Assembly (NCBI RefSeq): GCF_027460065.1
Contig: NZ_JAPYZZ010000025.1
Span: 1 to 55,587, forward strand
Origin: Martinezella rhizogenes
GTDB lineage: Bacteria; Pseudomonadota; Alphaproteobacteria; Rhizobiales; Rhizobiaceae
DNA: 55,587 nucleotides
Reading direction: 5' to 3'
Below the pieces are notes generated by a model. The model was not told the DNA's origin. It did no database searches and was given only the letters and a program-made list of their open reading frames with translations. Below, one piece after another: positions 1 to 8,865 of this stretch. A program made the translations under genes and the position numbers. Numbering within the stretch: position 1 is the first letter of the stretch; each line of letters starts with the position of its first letter.

Positions 1-60
1 AAAAATCAACGAGCATGTTCGGAGAGATGGACGTTAAACCCCAAGACTGCACCGAGCACG

Positions 61-352
61 CTCGATGCGGTCCGACATCAAAAAGGCAAGCCTTGATCAG
101 AGGGGCCCGGTCCGCAGCCACGATGTAGGGCATGTAAATTGAGTTTCAATAGCAGTATTCGAACGGCGTGCTTTTGAGCAGATAACGTCGTGCAACGGGA
201 AAAAAAGAAAAGATTCTGGGTGCCAGGCTCTTGAAGGGGAAAAACAGCGTTCCCAATTGTTCGCCAACCCGCTGGTCCGGGCCCCTCTGGTGAGAGCCGT
301 CGGCGCTCTCGCGATGTCGGACCCTTTCGACATCGCGCGCCGACAGAGGCTC
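61..352. repeat. paired inverted GC-rich motif upstream of the TerC gene
   Basis: Two sequence boxes occur twice in opposite orientation. An 11-bp box at 69-79 (GGTCCGACATC) is repeated inverted at 313-323, and a 13-bp box at 98-110 (CAGAGGGGCCCGG) is repeated inverted at 277-289. Between the boxes each copy carries its own small hairpin of different sequence (near 84-95 on the left; GAGAGC/GCTCTC near 292-310 on the right). Conserved outer boxes around a variable stem suggest two copies of one structured intergenic element facing each other. The general form resembles rhizobial intergenic mosaic or palindromic elements, but I cannot assign a named family. Confidence 0.6.
294..352 (+). promoter_or_regulatory. 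long leader hairpin just before the TerC gene
   Basis: The strand folds into a 22-bp stem: 294-298 pairs with 348-352, 299-306 (GTCGGCGC) with 337-344, and 311-319 (GCGATGTCG) with 328-336. There are small one-sided bulges at 307-310 and 345-347, and an 8-nt loop. It ends 27 nt before the GTG preferred here as the TerC start. Many bacterial terC genes are controlled by the yybP-ykoY manganese riboswitch, but the signature segments of that class were not found. The role is unassigned; it may only be part of the inverted element described above. Confidence 0.5.
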
Positions 353-379
353 AGTTTCTTGGAAACATCATTTTTGTTC

Positions 380-1345
380 GTGGAGTGGCTGGGTAAGCCT
401 CTCTGGATGTGGGCCGGCTTTCTGGGCCTGGTGATTGCGATACTGTCGTTCGATCTCGGCGTCCTGCACAAGGAAAACAAGGAAATCGGTGTCAGTGAAA
501 GCATCAAGCTTTCGGTGCTTTACATCTCGCTCGGCCTCGCTTTCGGTGGTTGGGTATGGTGGTATCTGGGCGCGGAATCCGGACTTGCCTACATGACGGG
601 CTTCGTCGTCGAAAAGACACTGGCCCTCGACAACGTCTTCGTCATCGCCCTCATCTTTTCCTTCTTTGCTGTTCCACGCCTTTACCAGCACCGTGTGCTC
701 TTCTGGGGTATTCTCGGCGTCATCCTCTTGCGCGCGATCATGATTGGCGTCGGCGCGACGCTGGTGGCCGAGTTCTCGTGGCTGCTTTATGTCTTTGCCG
801 CGTTCCTGATCGTGACCGGCATCAAGATGCTTATCATGAAGGATGCCGAGCCGGATGTGTCAAAGAACCCGATCATTCGCTTCATGCGCCGTCGCTTCAA
901 CCTTACCGACAGCCATCATGGTGAACGCTTTTTCGTGAAGCAGGCGCATCCGCAGACCGACAAGATGGTCTGGTTCATCACGCCGCTGTTCATGGCCCTG
1001 GTCTTGGTCGAAGTCGCCGACGTCATTTTTGCCGTAGACTCGGTTCCTGCGATCTTTGCCATCACGACGGACCCGTTCATCGTCTACACGTCGAACATCT
1101 TCGCGATCCTCGGTTTGCGCGCCCTCTACTTCGCGTTGGCGGCAATGATCCATCGCTTCAAATATCTGAAGCCGGCTCTTGCGATCGTCCTCGTCTTCAT
1201 CGGCTCGAAGATCTTCGTCGCTGACATGCTGGGTCTGGAAAAATTCCCCGCTGCCCTGTCGCTCGGTATCACCTTCGCGATCATTATAAGCGGCGTCGTC
1301 TGGAGCTTGCTGAAGACCCGCGCCAAGCCGCTGCCGCCCCATTGA
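380..1345 (+). CDS. TerC/Alx family integral membrane protein
   Basis: Multi-pass inner-membrane protein of the TerC family, whose members are linked to metal (Mn) export and tellurite resistance; the cargo here is unknown. About 321 residues from the GTG at 380, with seven to nine hydrophobic helices. The family's acidic intramembrane motifs are visible: FDLGVLHK near the N-terminus, TLALDNVFVIAL in the first half, and FAVDSVPAIFAI in the second half. A hydrophilic loop separates the two halves. In-frame upstream starts exist at 314 (ATG) and 257 (TTG). They were not chosen because the residues they add lie inside the 294-352 stem and do not look like the family N-terminus, which normally begins close to the first helix (WLGKPLWMW). 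The start is therefore uncertain and the family assignment is firm. Confidence 0.88.
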   Translation: MEWLGKPLWMWAGFLGLVIAILSFDLGVLHKENKEIGVSESIKLSVLYISLGLAFGGWVWWYLGAESGLAYMTGFVVEKTLALDNVFVIALIFSFFAVPRLYQHRVLFWGILGVILLRAIMIGVGATLVAEFSWLLYVFAAFLIVTGIKMLIMKDAEPDVSKNPIIRFMRRRFNLTDSHHGERFFVKQAHPQTDKMVWFITPLFMALVLVEVADVIFAVDSVPAIFAITTDPFIVYTSNIFAILGLRALYFALAAMIHRFKYLKPALAIVLVFIGSKIFVADMLGLEKFPAALSLGITFAIIISGVVWSLLKTRAKPLPPH

Positions 1346-1403
1346 ATCTACCCGGCACACTGCTCGTCCCCTTCCAACACAACCAACCTCAAGGAACACA
1401 TCC

Positions 1404-1712
1404 ATGTTCTCAGAAATTATCGCTGCGATTTTTTCAATATTCATCATCGAACCGATGCAAGCCGAAATAGCTGACCGTGTGGCGGCAGCAAAAGCGCCTG
1501 CCGAGATCGTCCGCGCTTCGCAGGAGTGCCTGGCAACACAGGCGCCCCGTCTTATCGATCGCGCAACAAATGATATGGGTTGGGCGCTCTCCTATACCGT
1601 CCGCGTTTCGCTCGGCTGGAATAACCCACTCGATCTCCTGGACACGAGCGCGCCGGGTTGTGCGGCATTGGTCAATACTCTGAAACAGAATGGCGAGGAT
1701 AGCGCAGTATGA
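1404..1712 (+). CDS. small hypothetical protein with N-terminal hydrophobic segment
   Basis: 102-residue protein not recognised as a named family. The first 18 residues (MFSEIIAAIFSIFIIEPM) form a hydrophobic signal or anchor segment. The rest is soluble, with two cysteines (QECLAT and APGCAAL) and a helical middle part. An AAGGA ribosome site lies 9 nt before the ATG. The last codons overlap the next gene by four bases (ATGA at 1709), so the two are translationally coupled and probably co-transcribed with exoD. It may act with ExoD at the envelope, but that is inferred only from position. Confidence 0.6.
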   Translation: MFSEIIAAIFSIFIIEPMQAEIADRVAAAKAPAEIVRASQECLATQAPRLIDRATNDMGWALSYTVRVSLGWNNPLDLLDTSAPGCAALVNTLKQNGEDSAV

Positions 1713-2323
1713 CGGGGAGAGAACAGCAGCCGCAGGGCGAAGGGATCGCATCGACCCGCCTCCGTGAATTGGCCGCTCTTGGTCGAGCTGAAGGCAGCAT
1801 TGAAATCGGCAAGGCTTTGTCCGTCATGGGGCAAGCCGGCACTGCCCTTATCATCCTGCTTCTGACACTGCCGGCACTTTCGCCGATCCCAGGACCATTC
1901 GGAATGGTCTTTGGAACGGCGCTTGCGCTGGTGGCGCTTCAGATAGCTTCCGGATGCGAGACGATCTGGCTGCCGGTGAGTCTTAAAAAACGCCGTCTGT
2001 CGTCAAGCACGATCGATGTCACCCTTCGCTACACCGGCCCGCTGATCGCTCGGGCAGAAAAAATCATGCGCCGTGACCGACTTGCTGTTCTGACCGGCAA
2101 TCCGGTTCAAATGTTGCTGGGTTTTCCCATTTTCCTGCTAGCAGTCGCCATCGCTCTGCCGATACCCTTTGGAAATTTCCTGCCGGCCTTGGCCTTGATC
2201 GTCATTGCCGTCGCCCTCTTGGAACGCGATGGTCTGATCACACTGATTGGACTGATCTTCTCGGTTGTAGCCTTGGCCGCGACGGCGGCTTTGGTATATG
2301 GCGTCATTACTACAATCGGGTAA
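1709..2323 (+). CDS. exoD: ExoD family exopolysaccharide synthesis protein
   Basis: 204-residue membrane protein of the ExoD family (S. meliloti exoD affects exopolysaccharide production and alkali tolerance; the biochemical role is not known). It starts with a soluble stretch ending in RAEGSIEIGKAL. A first hydrophobic pair follows (ALIILLLTLPALSPIPGP, the family hallmark with its Pro-rich turn), then a basic loop around KKRRLS. A second hydrophobic block contains the mirrored FPIFLLAVAIALPIPFGN, and the protein ends in a last helix. The duplicated 'LP..SPIPGP / LPIPFGNFLP' pattern and the length are typical of ExoD. It overlaps the preceding small gene by ATGA, with GGCGAGG as its ribosome site. 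Confidence 0.85.
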   Translation: MTGREQQPQGEGIASTRLRELAALGRAEGSIEIGKALSVMGQAGTALIILLLTLPALSPIPGPFGMVFGTALALVALQIASGCETIWLPVSLKKRRLSSSTIDVTLRYTGPLIARAEKIMRRDRLAVLTGNPVQMLLGFPIFLLAVAIALPIPFGNFLPALALIVIAVALLERDGLITLIGLIFSVVALAATAALVYGVITTIG

Positions 2324-2926
2324 CGATAACGACGTGAAACGCAGGACTGCGCATGTCGCCCAGTGACAATCGTATCTGTCGATGCCGGTCTTCAGTTCAA
2401 CAACTCAGGATTCCCGCGACACCTTATCCCGGGAAAGGCCGATTGCGTATTCTGGTACAGGTGCGCTATGGGCGGGAATGGTCCGTATCCTCCATGTCCT
2501 GCACGGCGCGTGCAGTGGCTTGACGCTCTGCACAAAGATTGACGTCTTTTCGCCTGCCTTCGCAACCGCTATCGAGAAGGGAATTTTCCGAGCTGGCGAG
2601 TGTTTCGTCGTCGATCTTGGTGAAAGCGCGGGCCAATTTATCGAGGTCCCTGTGGGCGGAAAGCCGGCCACCCAACCTGGTGCTCAAGGCCGATATCCCC
2701 CTATCATTGTATAGATGAGCTTCCTATGGGTGACTGAGTGCTTCCGAAATGATCGCTTTAACTGCCTCACCTTGGTGCTGCGCGACTGGACTATTGCCCG
2801 CCAAGCCTGTTCCTGAAGGCGCGCCTGAAGCTGTGCCATCGCGCCTTCGAAGGCATGAAGTTCACCATTCGCAGCGTATCGGGCTGGCCGCAACGGCTGA
2901 GGACGAACGCAGGGATGTAAGTCGAG
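2324..2926. other. non-coding or decayed stretch after exoD
   Basis: No convincing gene was found. Short open frames on both strands overlap each other and have no recognisable product. The minus-strand part up to about 2926 continues the frame of the broken Gfo/Idh gene, but with unrelated residues. Another minus-strand frame over about 2795-2920 gives a peptide rich in Arg and Phe that also looks like a coding remnant of unknown origin. The stretch is best read as a deletion scar joining two unrelated sequences. Confidence 0.4.
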
Positions 2927-3370
2927 GGAGCCGGCAACGACCGCGCCGATCGTGCCCCCGTCGATTATCCGGCGGGCCGTCTGGTGCGAGCCGCCAAGAA
3001 ACGTGTCTGGTGCGCAGCCGACGCGGACGCCCTTTTCCCGGGCAGCGGAGACCAGGCGCTCGGCATCAGCGAGCGTTGTCGCCAGTGGCTTTTCCGAATG
3101 TATGTGGTTGCCATGCGCCACCGCCTGCAGCCCGACCGGAACATGATGCTGCGGCGTCGTTAGGTTGAGAATGATCTCGATGCGCTGATCGGAAAGCAGC
3201 GCGTCGATGCTCATGGCGGCGACGCTATAGGTTGCCGCCTTTGTTTCGGCAGCGACCGGATTGATATCAGCGACACCGACGATATCAAGCACCGGGAATT
3301 TCGGCGCGGCCTTCAGATAGGCGTCCGAAATATTGCCGCAGCCGATGATACCCACTCCGATTCGTCGCAT
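2684..3370 (-). pseudogene. truncated Gfo/Idh/MocA family oxidoreductase
   Basis: N-terminal half of an NAD(P)-dependent sugar or inositol dehydrogenase-like protein. The start at 3370 has an excellent AAGGAGG site. The Rossmann motif GVGIIGCGNIS opens the protein, followed by DINPVAAE and the substrate/nicotinamide signature HSEKPLATT (the family EKP motif). Homology-like sequence stops abruptly after VVAGS, about 148 residues in (near 2927). The remaining 80 codons are basic and unlike the family, whose members are about 330-400 residues with a C-terminal beta-sheet domain. The catalytic domain is thus lost. It lies 44 nt behind the fused oxidoreductase gene as the last cistron of the sugar operon. 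It is probably non-functional, though a folded nucleotide-binding fragment is conceivable. Confidence 0.7.
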
Positions 3371-3414
3371 GGTCTCCTCCTTGAGAGGCGGCGCCATTGA
3401 TGACGTGCCGGAAC

Positions 3415-5430
3415 TCATTTGTCACCTCTTTCCAACCAGCGAACATCGTCCTGCGAAAGGCGGATGTCGAAGGCTTCCAGGCTGTGGTTGAGTTCGGCGA
3501 GCAATCGCGGACCGATCAGCGGCACGACGCGGCCCTGCTGTGCCAGCACATAGGCAAGCGCCACCTGGATCGGATTCTTGCCAAGACGTTTGCCCAGTTC
3601 GATAGCGCGATCACGGCGGGCGAAGTTACCCTCCGAATACCAGGAGCGTGCCAGTTCCGCGTCATCCAGTTTGCCGCGCCCGGCCCGGTCGGTGAAGAAA
3701 CCCCGTGCCTGGCTGGACCAGGCGAAATTGGTGACTTTTTTCTCCGCGAGCCAGCCTGTCCACTTCTTGCCCGTAGACGCGATGCAGCCGGCCCAAACGG
3801 GATCGACCATCTCTGCCAGCGAGAAGTTGTTCGACAGCACACTTGGGCGGGTCTTGCCTGTCTGCTCGGCATAGGCGATCGCTTCGTCGAAGCGTTCGCG
3901 AGTCCAATTGGAACCGCCAACGGGTCCGCGAATGCGCCCGGCCTTGACCTCGGCATCCATCGCATCGACGAACTCTCCAACCGGAATGTCGGGATTGTCG
4001 CGATGCATGAAGTAGATATCGACGTAATCGGCCTTCATGCGGTCGAGGCTGACGGTGAGTTGCTTGGCGATCACGTCGGGATAGCAGAGCGGCGTATGAA
4101 CACCCTTGCCGATCACTACGGTCTCTTCACGTATGCCACGGCTGCGGATCCATTCACCGATTAGGCGATCCTGCATCCCGTTGCCGTAGCCAAACGCGGT
4201 ATCGACAAGATTTCCCCCGGCCTCGAAGAAGGCATCTAGAACGATGGCTGCGCCAGAGAACGTGGAGAACTCCATCAAGCCGAGGGCGGCGAGTGACATC
4301 TCCTTCGGCAGGCCTTCGATCCGGCCCCGCGCGACCTTGTTCGTCTTGCGGGTAAGCACGTCGCCTCTAAGCGTTCGCGTCCGGTTCGTGTGCTTCTCGC
4401 TCTCATATTCGAGTCCGATCGCGGCACGCCATTTGTCCATCACGCGCAGATTGCCGAGCGTATCAGCGCGGGTCATGCCGGGATAGCTGAACTCATTGCG
4501 CCCAGTGCGGATGGCATTGCTCGCCTCATCCACCTCGAAGCTGTAGAGATGGCGCGGCTCGTACACCTCTACCTCGCGGCGTGTTCCATCGGTACCGATG
4601 GTGCGGATCGTGCTCTTACCGCCCTGCTTGCCGCCGGCAAACCAGAACTGGTCGAGTTCGATGCGGCCCTTGGTGCCGATGATTCTCAGGACATTCTCCT
4701 GCGCCAGCGACACAGAGCAGGAGACTTCAGCGATGACGCCGTTCGGGAAATGGAGAAGCGCCGACGTCCACTCGTCCACGCCGGTTTCGCCGAGATGGCC
4801 GACGGCCGTCACCTTGTCGGGATCGAGAAAACCGGAGGCCTCGTCGATACCAGCGATCAACCGCGCCATGGAGACCGGATAGCCGCCGACGTCGAGAATG
4901 CCGCCGCCGGCGAGTTTGTTGGAAAACAGCCGGTGCTCGGGATCGAAGGGCAGCTTGGCAAAGCCGAAACTCGACTTGATCATTCTGATATCGCCGATGG
5001 CCTTGGCTTTCAGCAGTTCGATCAGTTTCGCCGTCAGCGGATGCAAGCGGTACATATAGGCTTCGCCGAGGAACGTGCCGGCCTTGCGCGCTGCTTCCTG
5101 CATGGCTTCCGCTTCGGCTGCCGAAAGGCCCATCGGCTTTTCGCAGAGCACATGCTTGCCAGCTTCCGCGGCCTTGATCGCCCATTCGGCATGGCCGGGG
5201 TGGGGAATGGCGACATAGACCGCGTCGATGTCGGGGTCAGCAAGCAGCGCCTCGTAGCCGTTAATGATTCGCGTGCCGGGAAAATTCTCCGCAAGGCCGG
5301 GCTTGCCGGGATTGCGGGTGCCGATGGCCTCGACGGGACCATTATACGACTGTGCGGCACCGGCGAAGAAGTCCTTGGCGATGGTGCCCGGGCCGAGAAT
5401 GCCCCAGCGGACTTTGCTTGTAGCGGTCAT
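3415..5430 (-). CDS. bifunctional Gfo/Idh/MocA oxidoreductase - aldo/keto reductase fusion
   Basis: 671-residue cytoplasmic protein with two redox domains. Residues 1-340 are a Gfo/Idh/MocA dehydrogenase: Rossmann motif GILGPGTIAKDF at 10-21, CEKPM at 96-100, and the C-terminal sheet domain with GGGILDVGGYP at 175-185. Residues about 365-668 are an aldo/keto reductase: D410 and Y415 in VDTAFGYGNG, K442 in VIGKG and H476 in YFMHRDN form the usual catalytic tetrad. Such fusions are known in rhizobial genomes. The likely role is coupled oxidation and reduction of a sugar released by the neighbouring galactosidase, with the cofactor recycled in one polypeptide; this is inferred. A ribosome site (AAGGAA) precedes the ATG. 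It lies 70 nt downstream of the GH42 gene. Confidence 0.85.
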   Translation of the reverse strand: MTATSKVRWGILGPGTIAKDFFAGAAQSYNGPVEAIGTRNPGKPGLAENFPGTRIINGYEALLADPDIDAVYVAIPHPGHAEWAIKAAEAGKHVLCEKPMGLSAAEAEAMQEAARKAGTFLGEAYMYRLHPLTAKLIELLKAKAIGDIRMIKSSFGFAKLPFDPEHRLFSNKLAGGGILDVGGYPVSMARLIAGIDEASGFLDPDKVTAVGHLGETGVDEWTSALLHFPNGVIAEVSCSVSLAQENVLRIIGTKGRIELDQFWFAGGKQGGKSTIRTIGTDGTRREVEVYEPRHLYSFEVDEASNAIRTGRNEFSYPGMTRADTLGNLRVMDKWRAAIGLEYESEKHTNRTRTLRGDVLTRKTNKVARGRIEGLPKEMSLAALGLMEFSTFSGAAIVLDAFFEAGGNLVDTAFGYGNGMQDRLIGEWIRSRGIREETVVIGKGVHTPLCYPDVIAKQLTVSLDRMKADYVDIYFMHRDNPDIPVGEFVDAMDAEVKAGRIRGPVGGSNWTRERFDEAIAYAEQTGKTRPSVLSNNFSLAEMVDPVWAGCIASTGKKWTGWLAEKKVTNFAWSSQARGFFTDRAGRGKLDDAELARSWYSEGNFARRDRAIELGKRLGKNPIQVALAYVLAQQGRVVPLIGPRLLAELNHSLEAFDIRLSQDDVRWLERGDK

Positions 5431-5500
5431 GCTTGTATTCCTTTTCAGACGTAGCCTCGGTGGCGGCGATCGTTGCCGTGCTGGCTCTAGCCCTCAGTGT

Positions 5501-7636
5501 TCAATTTAATTCGATGATGGCGCAGCCGTAGCCGGCGAGTGTCAGCGCACCGGAGATGACCTTGTTGTTGTCGAGGAGGTTTTTGCCCGACGGGACGCCG
5601 GTCACCTCGGCAGGTATGTCCTTGATGTTCTGCAGGAAGAGTAGGCGCCGCTCGCCGTTCTCGCGCAAGGTCACTTCGACACCGTCAGGTAGGTCAGGCA
5701 CCAGCGGTGTTACATCCGCATCCGCAAAGGTCCGTGTCGCGAGCTGGTGGGTCAGGTCCGAGGTCAGGTACGTGCCGACGTAGAGAACGCGGCCTTTGCC
5801 GACGGTGCGCGAGGTGATGACAGGCGCGCCCTCGGCGTATCGGTTGGACCAGACACCGATCGTTTCGACATCCGTTTCCGTGGCAAGGTTCTCGTAGAAA
5901 TAACCGGCATCGAGTTCGCGATTGCCGAAGGTGAAACGGCGAATGCGGCGGCTTGATTCGGCCGGCCGATCGGGCGGAATGACGAGACCGCCAGAGCGGG
6001 TCATGGTGGTGAAAAGCCCTTTGGCATCAGGTGCGGCCAGCCGTCCGAAATCCTCCACGCGCACTCCGGTCAGCTTCGACAAGGAACGACCCGGCGCCGT
6101 TTCGCGGATGACGTGGTTGTTTTCGTCGCGCGTGCCGGTTCTGGCCCCGATGATGACGGTGCCGCCGTTGCGGGCAAAGTCTTCCAGCCGCTCCGTCCAT
6201 TCATCTTTCCAGATTACCCAATGCGGGACATAGAAGACCTTCAACTTCGACAGGTCGTCTTCCGGATGAATGAAGCCGCAGGCGATGCCCCGATCGTAAC
6301 AGTACTGATGCAGCAGTATGGCATTATCCTGCGGGCTCGGAAGGCCGATCGGGAAGGTCTTGTGGGCCTCCTGGTTGTCGAAGTCGGAGCCGGCGATACC
6401 GACATCCATGCGCACCCAAGTGCCGAGGATCTTGTCCTTCAGCGCCGTCATCTCGGTCGCGAATTGTTTGGCTTCGTCATATCGGTGACGAGCGACGTCA
6501 TCGTGGTCGATGACCCCCATCCAGTAGATTTCGGCGCCGAAATGGGCCGGGCGCCAGCGGAAGAACATGACGCCGTCGGCGCCACGCGCCACCGACGACA
6601 TCGCCATGCGGCGCATTTCGCCGGGCTCCGGCGTCAGCGTGCAGAAGCCCGGCTGGGCGCCGAAGCCGGATTGCTGCTCCGGCACGATGTAGTTGCCGGA
6701 AAAGCCGCGGCAGATGTCGAGATGCAGTGCCTGGGCCTTCGCATGGTCGCCGAATCGGAAGAACTCGTCATAGAGGAACGGATAGATATCGTAACCGACG
6801 AAATCGAGATCGGTCGAGAACTGGCCGCGAAAGTCGATGTCGCGCAGGCCGCCGAGATTGTGGAAGATGAACCAGTCCTTGTTCATCGCGCGCAGGATCT
6901 CGACTTGGTCGTGCTGGAAGCGGGCGGTCGAGAAGGCGAGGAAACGGTGGTAGTCCTGCAGATGGCCTGGACCGGGGAAGGTCGGGGCAAAATCCTGCGG
7001 GAAGACGACCTGGCTGAAATCGTCGTAAGCCGTCGCCCAGAAATCCCCGCCCCAGGCGAAGTTAAGTTTGTCGATGGTCTTGTAGGTGTCCTCAAGATAG
7101 GCGTGGAACTCTTTGAGCGCCGAGGCCGAGTAGGATTCCGGCATGCTGGTGTTGAGTTCGTTGTCGGTCTGCCAGCCGATGACATCAGGATTGTCGCGAT
7201 AGTGCTCCGCCATCGCGCTGGTGATCTTGCGGCTGTAGTCGCGAAAGACCGAGCTCGATGTATCGGCGTGCTGGCGCGAACCATGGCTCATCGACCGGCC
7301 GTTGCCGTCGACGCGCAGGATTTCCGGGTGCTTTACGGTGAGCCAGCGCGGCGGAGTCGCGGTCGGCGTGCATAGGATCGTCTTGACTTCGTGGCGGCCA
7401 AGCCCGGCAATTGCCTGGTCGAACAGATCAAAATCGAAGATGCCCTCGCGCGGCTCGAAGATGTGCCAGGCGAACTCACCAAGCCGCGCGGCGTTGAAAC
7501 CGGCCTCCGCCATGCGACGGGCGTCATTGTCCCAATAGCTCTCGTTCACATGCTCGGGATAATGTGGCGTGCCGACCAGGAAGCGGTCGGTGTCGATAGT
7601 GCGCCAGACGGAAAGGGTACGTGAATTCTCGGTCAT
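5501..7636 (-). CDS. GH42 family beta-galactosidase
   Basis: 711-residue glycoside hydrolase of family 42, which removes terminal beta-galactosyl (sometimes alpha-arabinosyl) residues by a retaining mechanism. The N-terminal TIM barrel opens with GTPHYPEHV and ARLGEFAWHIFEP. The acid/base Glu is E160 in GWQTDNELN and the nucleophile is E320 in YIVPEQQSG. A trimerisation (glutamine-amidotransferase-like) domain follows at about 400-620, then a small C-terminal beta domain ending in the chain-terminal GYGCAIIELN. No signal peptide was seen, so it should act on imported oligosaccharides. It sits 24 nt after the ABC ATPase gene, with CAGGAG as ribosome site, inside the sugar-uptake operon. Confidence 0.92.
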   Translation of the reverse strand: MTENSRTLSVWRTIDTDRFLVGTPHYPEHVNESYWDNDARRMAEAGFNAARLGEFAWHIFEPREGIFDFDLFDQAIAGLGRHEVKTILCTPTATPPRWLTVKHPEILRVDGNGRSMSHGSRQHADTSSSVFRDYSRKITSAMAEHYRDNPDVIGWQTDNELNTSMPESYSASALKEFHAYLEDTYKTIDKLNFAWGGDFWATAYDDFSQVVFPQDFAPTFPGPGHLQDYHRFLAFSTARFQHDQVEILRAMNKDWFIFHNLGGLRDIDFRGQFSTDLDFVGYDIYPFLYDEFFRFGDHAKAQALHLDICRGFSGNYIVPEQQSGFGAQPGFCTLTPEPGEMRRMAMSSVARGADGVMFFRWRPAHFGAEIYWMGVIDHDDVARHRYDEAKQFATEMTALKDKILGTWVRMDVGIAGSDFDNQEAHKTFPIGLPSPQDNAILLHQYCYDRGIACGFIHPEDDLSKLKVFYVPHWVIWKDEWTERLEDFARNGGTVIIGARTGTRDENNHVIRETAPGRSLSKLTGVRVEDFGRLAAPDAKGLFTTMTRSGGLVIPPDRPAESSRRIRRFTFGNRELDAGYFYENLATETDVETIGVWSNRYAEGAPVITSRTVGKGRVLYVGTYLTSDLTHQLATRTFADADVTPLVPDLPDGVEVTLRENGERRLLFLQNIKDIPAEVTGVPSGKNLLDNNKVISGALTLAGYGCAIIELN

Positions 7637-7660
7637 GAATATGGCTCCTGAAGCGGCAGG

Positions 7661-8803
7661 TCAGTCGGCGAGGATGGGTTTGCGGGCGCTGATCGTCCGC
7701 CCATCGCCGGAAGAGAAAAGGTAGAGTTTACGGGGGTCGATGCTGAGGCCGATGGCCGTGTCGTTGGAGACGGCGGTCACATGGCCGATTTGGACGGTGA
7801 CATTGCCGGTGCCGCTCTCGGAACTGACGCACTGCAACTGGCCTGCATCGACATAGAGAATGGTTTCGCGGCCGAGATGTTCGACCAGCCGGATGTTACC
7901 CGAGAGTGTCGCGGTTGCGGAGCCGGAAACGACGCCCAGATCTTCCGGGCGGATGCCCATGGTCAGCTTTTCGCCGGCTTGGACCGTTGCGCCCTCGGCC
8001 AGCTCGACGGTCAATGGCGAGAGGCCAGCCGTCGACACAGTGGCAGCGTGACCGGATGTGGAATCCACGATCACCTCGAAGAAGTTCATCCGCGGCGCGC
8101 CAAGGAAGCCGGCGACGAAGAGGTTGGCGGGGTTGCGGTAGAGTTCCAGCGGCGAGCCGACCTGCTCGATCGAGCCGTGGTTGAGCACGACGATGCGGCT
8201 CGCCATGGTCATCGCCTCGACCTGATCGTGGGTGACGTAGACCATTGTCGCGCCGAGCTTGGCGTGAAGGCTGGAAAGTTCGACCCGCATCTGTGTGCGC
8301 AATGCCGCGTCAAGGTTGGAAAGCGGCTCGTCGAACAGGAAGACATCGGGCGAGCGGGTGATCGCCCGGCCGATGGCGACACGCTGGCGCTGGCCACCGG
8401 AAAGCTGTTTCGGCCGCTTGTCGAGCTGGTCGGTGATGCGCAGGATCTTGGCGGCGCGCATCACGGCGGCATCAATCTCGTCCTTAGGCCGGTGCGCCAT
8501 GCGCAGACCGAAGCCCATGTTTTCTGCCACCGTCATATGCGGATAAAGGGCATAGGACTGGAACACCATGGCGATGCCGCGCTCGCCCGGCTCGGCATTG
8601 CTGACATCGCGGCCGTTGATGAAGATTTGACCGGAGGAGATCGTCTCAAGCCCGGCGATGGTCTTCAACAGCGTGGACTTGCCGCAGCCGGAGGGACCGA
8701 CCATGACGATGAATTCGCCCTGCTCGACATCAAGGTCAATGCCACGCAGCGCGTGATAGGCGCCGTAGCTTTTCTGGATTTGGCGAAGTTGAAGACTGGT
8801 CAT
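7661..8803 (-). CDS. sugar ABC transporter ATP-binding protein (UgpC/MsmK type)
   Basis: 380-residue ATPase of the carbohydrate uptake CUT1 class. Walker A GPSGCGKST is at 36-44, the signature LSGGQRQR at 134-141, Walker B VFLFDEP at 154-160 and the switch histidine in YVTHDQVEAM. Residues from about 235 form the C-terminal TOBE/MOP regulatory domain. The start at 8803 has an AGGA site 8 nt upstream. An in-frame ATG at 8869 overlaps the permease stop (ATGA) and would add 22 residues without similarity to the family. It energises the two permeases encoded just upstream. Confidence 0.9.
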   Translation of the reverse strand: MTSLQLRQIQKSYGAYHALRGIDLDVEQGEFIVMVGPSGCGKSTLLKTIAGLETISSGQIFINGRDVSNAEPGERGIAMVFQSYALYPHMTVAENMGFGLRMAHRPKDEIDAAVMRAAKILRITDQLDKRPKQLSGGQRQRVAIGRAITRSPDVFLFDEPLSNLDAALRTQMRVELSSLHAKLGATMVYVTHDQVEAMTMASRIVVLNHGSIEQVGSPLELYRNPANLFVAGFLGAPRMNFFEVIVDSTSGHAATVSTAGLSPLTVELAEGATVQAGEKLTMGIRPEDLGVVSGSATATLSGNIRLVEHLGRETILYVDAGQLQCVSSESGTGNVTVQIGHVTAVSNDTAIGLSIDPRKLYLFSSGDGRTISARKPILAD

Positions 8804-8865
8804 GGCGTCCTGCTTGCGAATTTCGGTTTCGGATCCGGCGTGCGGGGTGTTTGGCTGGTGGTCCG

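Noticed and set aside
230..360. yybP-ykoY (manganese) riboswitch upstream of terC
   Set aside because: Only a GGGGA near 236 fits; the conserved GUCGUCA and AAGACCUU-type segments were not found. A hairpin is reported without assigning this class.
97..507. 136-codon open frame on the minus strand over the TerC leader
   Set aside because: It overlaps the inverted-repeat element and the beginning of TerC, has no family-like pattern and looks like a GC-rich shadow.
4390..5454. 354-codon plus-strand open frame
   Set aside because: It is antisense to the Gfo/Idh-AKR fusion, whose motifs are unmistakable; long shadow frames are common in GC-rich DNA.
6113..7375. 420-codon plus-strand open frame
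   Set aside because: It is antisense to the GH42 gene and its composition has no protein-family character.
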